Source: Bryobacteraceae bacterium
Lineage (GTDB): Bacteria > Acidobacteriota > Terriglobia > Bryobacterales > Bryobacteraceae
Direction of reading: 5' to 3'
Length of the DNA stretch: 15,480 bases
Assembly (NCBI GenBank): GCA_030039005.1
Contig: JASHQT010000234.1
Coordinates: forward strand, 1 to 15,480
Numbering within the stretch: position 1 is the first letter of the stretch; each line of letters begins with the position of its first letter. The position numbers were made by a program, and so were the translations under genes. The notes beneath the pieces were generated by a model. It worked only from the letters and a program-made list of their open reading frames with translations. It was not told where the DNA came from and did not search any database. Positions 14,492-15,480 of the stretch are shown one piece after another.

Positions 14492-15480
14492 CTAGGCCCT
14501 CACCAACGTTGCTTCAGATGTGTATTCCAGATCAGCTGTGTTGTTTTTCCCCAAGAGGCGCAGAGCGGCAGCGGCGACGTGATCCGCCGTGAAGCCCAGA
14601 TGCTCAAGCACGTCCTGGCCAGGCGCCGACGCACCAAAGCGCCCCACACCAATCACCGTACCCTCATCGCCCGCCCAGCTACGCCATCCTACCGGTGAGG
14701 CGGCCTCCACCGTGACACGCTTCTTGATGTCGTGTGGAAGAACGCTTTCACGATAGGAGGCGTTTTGGGCTTCGAACAGGCTCCAACTCGGCATACTGAC
14801 CACGCGCGCGCTCACTCCGAAATTGTTCAGCTTCTCCCGCGCCAGCATACAAAGACTGACTTCGGAGCCGGTGCCAATCAGGATCACATCCGGCGAACCG
14901 CCCTCGTCGTCCGCCAGCACATACGCGCCGCGTGCGGCGCCGGGATCTTTCGCCGCGTTGCGATCCAGATGCGGGACTACCTGCCGTGTCAGAACCAGCA
15001 GCGTCGGACCGTTATGTTGAACCGCGAAAGCCCACGCTTCGGTGGTTTCGTTCGCGTCAGCAGGACGAATTACGGTAAGTTCTGGAATGGCGCGCAAGCT
15101 GACAAGGTGCTCGATGGGCTGATGAGTCGGGCCGTCCTCCCCGAGTCCGATGCTGTCGTGCGTAAACACGTAGAAAGCCTTGAGGCGGCTCAACGCCCCC
15201 AGGCGGATGGCGGGCTTCATGTAGTCGGAAAAAGTGAAGAACGTCGCGCTGAAGGGAAGCAGGCCGCCGTGCGCGGCCATTCCATTCACGGCGGCTCCCA
15301 TGGCGTGTTCGCGAACACCGAAAGCCAGGTTTCGCCCGGCATAGCTCCACTCTCCGCCCACGGCGCCCAGCGTTCCCGGTCCCGATACCTCAGGCGACTG
15401 GAAATCTCCGAGGCCCTTAAGCGGCGTTCTGGTCGACGGGTTGAGGTCGGCTGATCCGCCGATCAGGTTGGGGATGTGCT
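14492..15480 (-). CDS. tkt: Transketolase, C-terminal 328 residues (5' end outside the window)
   Basis: The frame is open from the right edge to TAG at 14492-14494. It begins within IPNLIGGSADLNPSTRT and covers the pyrimidine-binding and C-terminal domains of transketolase (EC 2.2.1.1), a thiamine-diphosphate enzyme of the cytoplasmic pentose phosphate pathway that moves two-carbon ketol units between sugar phosphates. FGVREHAMGA carries the conserved Glu that activates the cofactor. FTHDSIGLGEDGPTHQPIEH is the family signature with substrate-binding residues. IRPADANET and the C-terminal PSWSLFEAQ and SWAGDEGTVIGVGRFGASAP are typical. The N-terminal diphosphate-binding half is missing only because the window ends; the visible part is undamaged. 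The MDR pseudogene follows six bases downstream on the same strand. Confidence 0.95.
   Translation of the reverse strand, partial: HIPNLIGGSADLNPSTRTPLKGLGDFQSPEVSGPGTLGAVGGEWSYAGRNLAFGVREHAMGAAVNGMAAHGGLLPFSATFFTFSDYMKPAIRLGALSRLKAFYVFTHDSIGLGEDGPTHQPIEHLVSLRAIPELTVIRPADANETTEAWAFAVQHNGPTLLVLTRQVVPHLDRNAAKDPGAARGAYVLADDEGGSPDVILIGTGSEVSLCMLAREKLNNFGVSARVVSMPSWSLFEAQNASYRESVLPHDIKKRVTVEAASPVGWRSWAGDEGTVIGVGRFGASAPGQDVLEHLGFTADHVAAAALRLLGKNNTADLEYTSEATLVRA

Noticed and set aside
14732..15454. Plus-strand open frame (240 residues) antisense to transketolase
   Set aside because: The minus strand carries the transketolase signature throughout; the antisense frame has no recognisable features.
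1..15480. CRISPR arrays, insertion sequences and tRNA/rRNA genes
   Set aside because: No regularly spaced repeats, no transposase-like frame and no tRNA-like or rRNA segments were noticed on either strand.

Overview
The window looks like a chromosomal segment from a high-GC acidobacterium, probably close to the Bryobacterales / Candidatus Solibacter group. The best marker is the C-terminal ~215 residues of the secreted peptidase at 5080-7887, which match from memory the domain catalogued as the 'Solibacter uncharacterized C-terminal domain' (TIGR03437). A Ser/Thr kinase with a TPR tail, a PEP-CTERM-type surface protein and an S53 peptidase fit the same group. These are recognitions from memory; no search was run.

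Layout. 1-93 is the lysine-rich tail of a gene entering from the left, closed by a strong intrinsic terminator (120-168). After a gene-free stretch, 479-4180 (+) encodes a 1233-residue sensor/effector with a zinc ribbon, two complete Ser/Thr kinase domains, one membrane segment, a TolB-like extracytoplasmic domain and TPR repeats. It meets tail-to-tail, with a 14-bp overlap, a small exported PEP-CTERM-like protein (4167-4784, -). Across a divergent intergenic region lies a secreted S53 (sedolisin/pro-kumamolisin) peptidase (5080-7887, +). Next comes a coupled pair: a lipoprotein (8114-8668) and a GT-C-like polytopic membrane protein (8665-10539). Both carry what looks like the same small beta-sandwich domain, and both are visibly more AT-rich than their neighbours.

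The right third holds the most unusual gene. 10626-13202 (-) encodes 858 residues whose N-terminal ~470 read as a shortened BREX-type BrxC/PglY P-loop ATPase, followed by a linker with ~10-residue repeats and a complete sulfotransferase-like domain. No other BREX gene is visible. Back-to-back with it is a SpoU/TrmH-type RNA 2'-O-methyltransferase (13276-13821, +). The window ends with the C-terminal part of transketolase (14492-15480, -), followed six bases downstream by a quinone-oxidoreductase-like MDR gene (13915-14485, -) that is clearly a pseudogene, with an internal deletion, an in-frame stop and frameshifts.

The genes do not form one pathway. Four of them (PEP-CTERM protein, S53 peptidase, lipoprotein, GT-C protein) act at or outside the envelope, and the sulfotransferase domain may act on surface glycans or small molecules. 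The kinase is a membrane signalling protein. Transketolase and the methyltransferase are housekeeping genes. The best candidate for an undescribed system is the ATPase-sulfotransferase fusion; the lipoprotein/GT-C pair is second.
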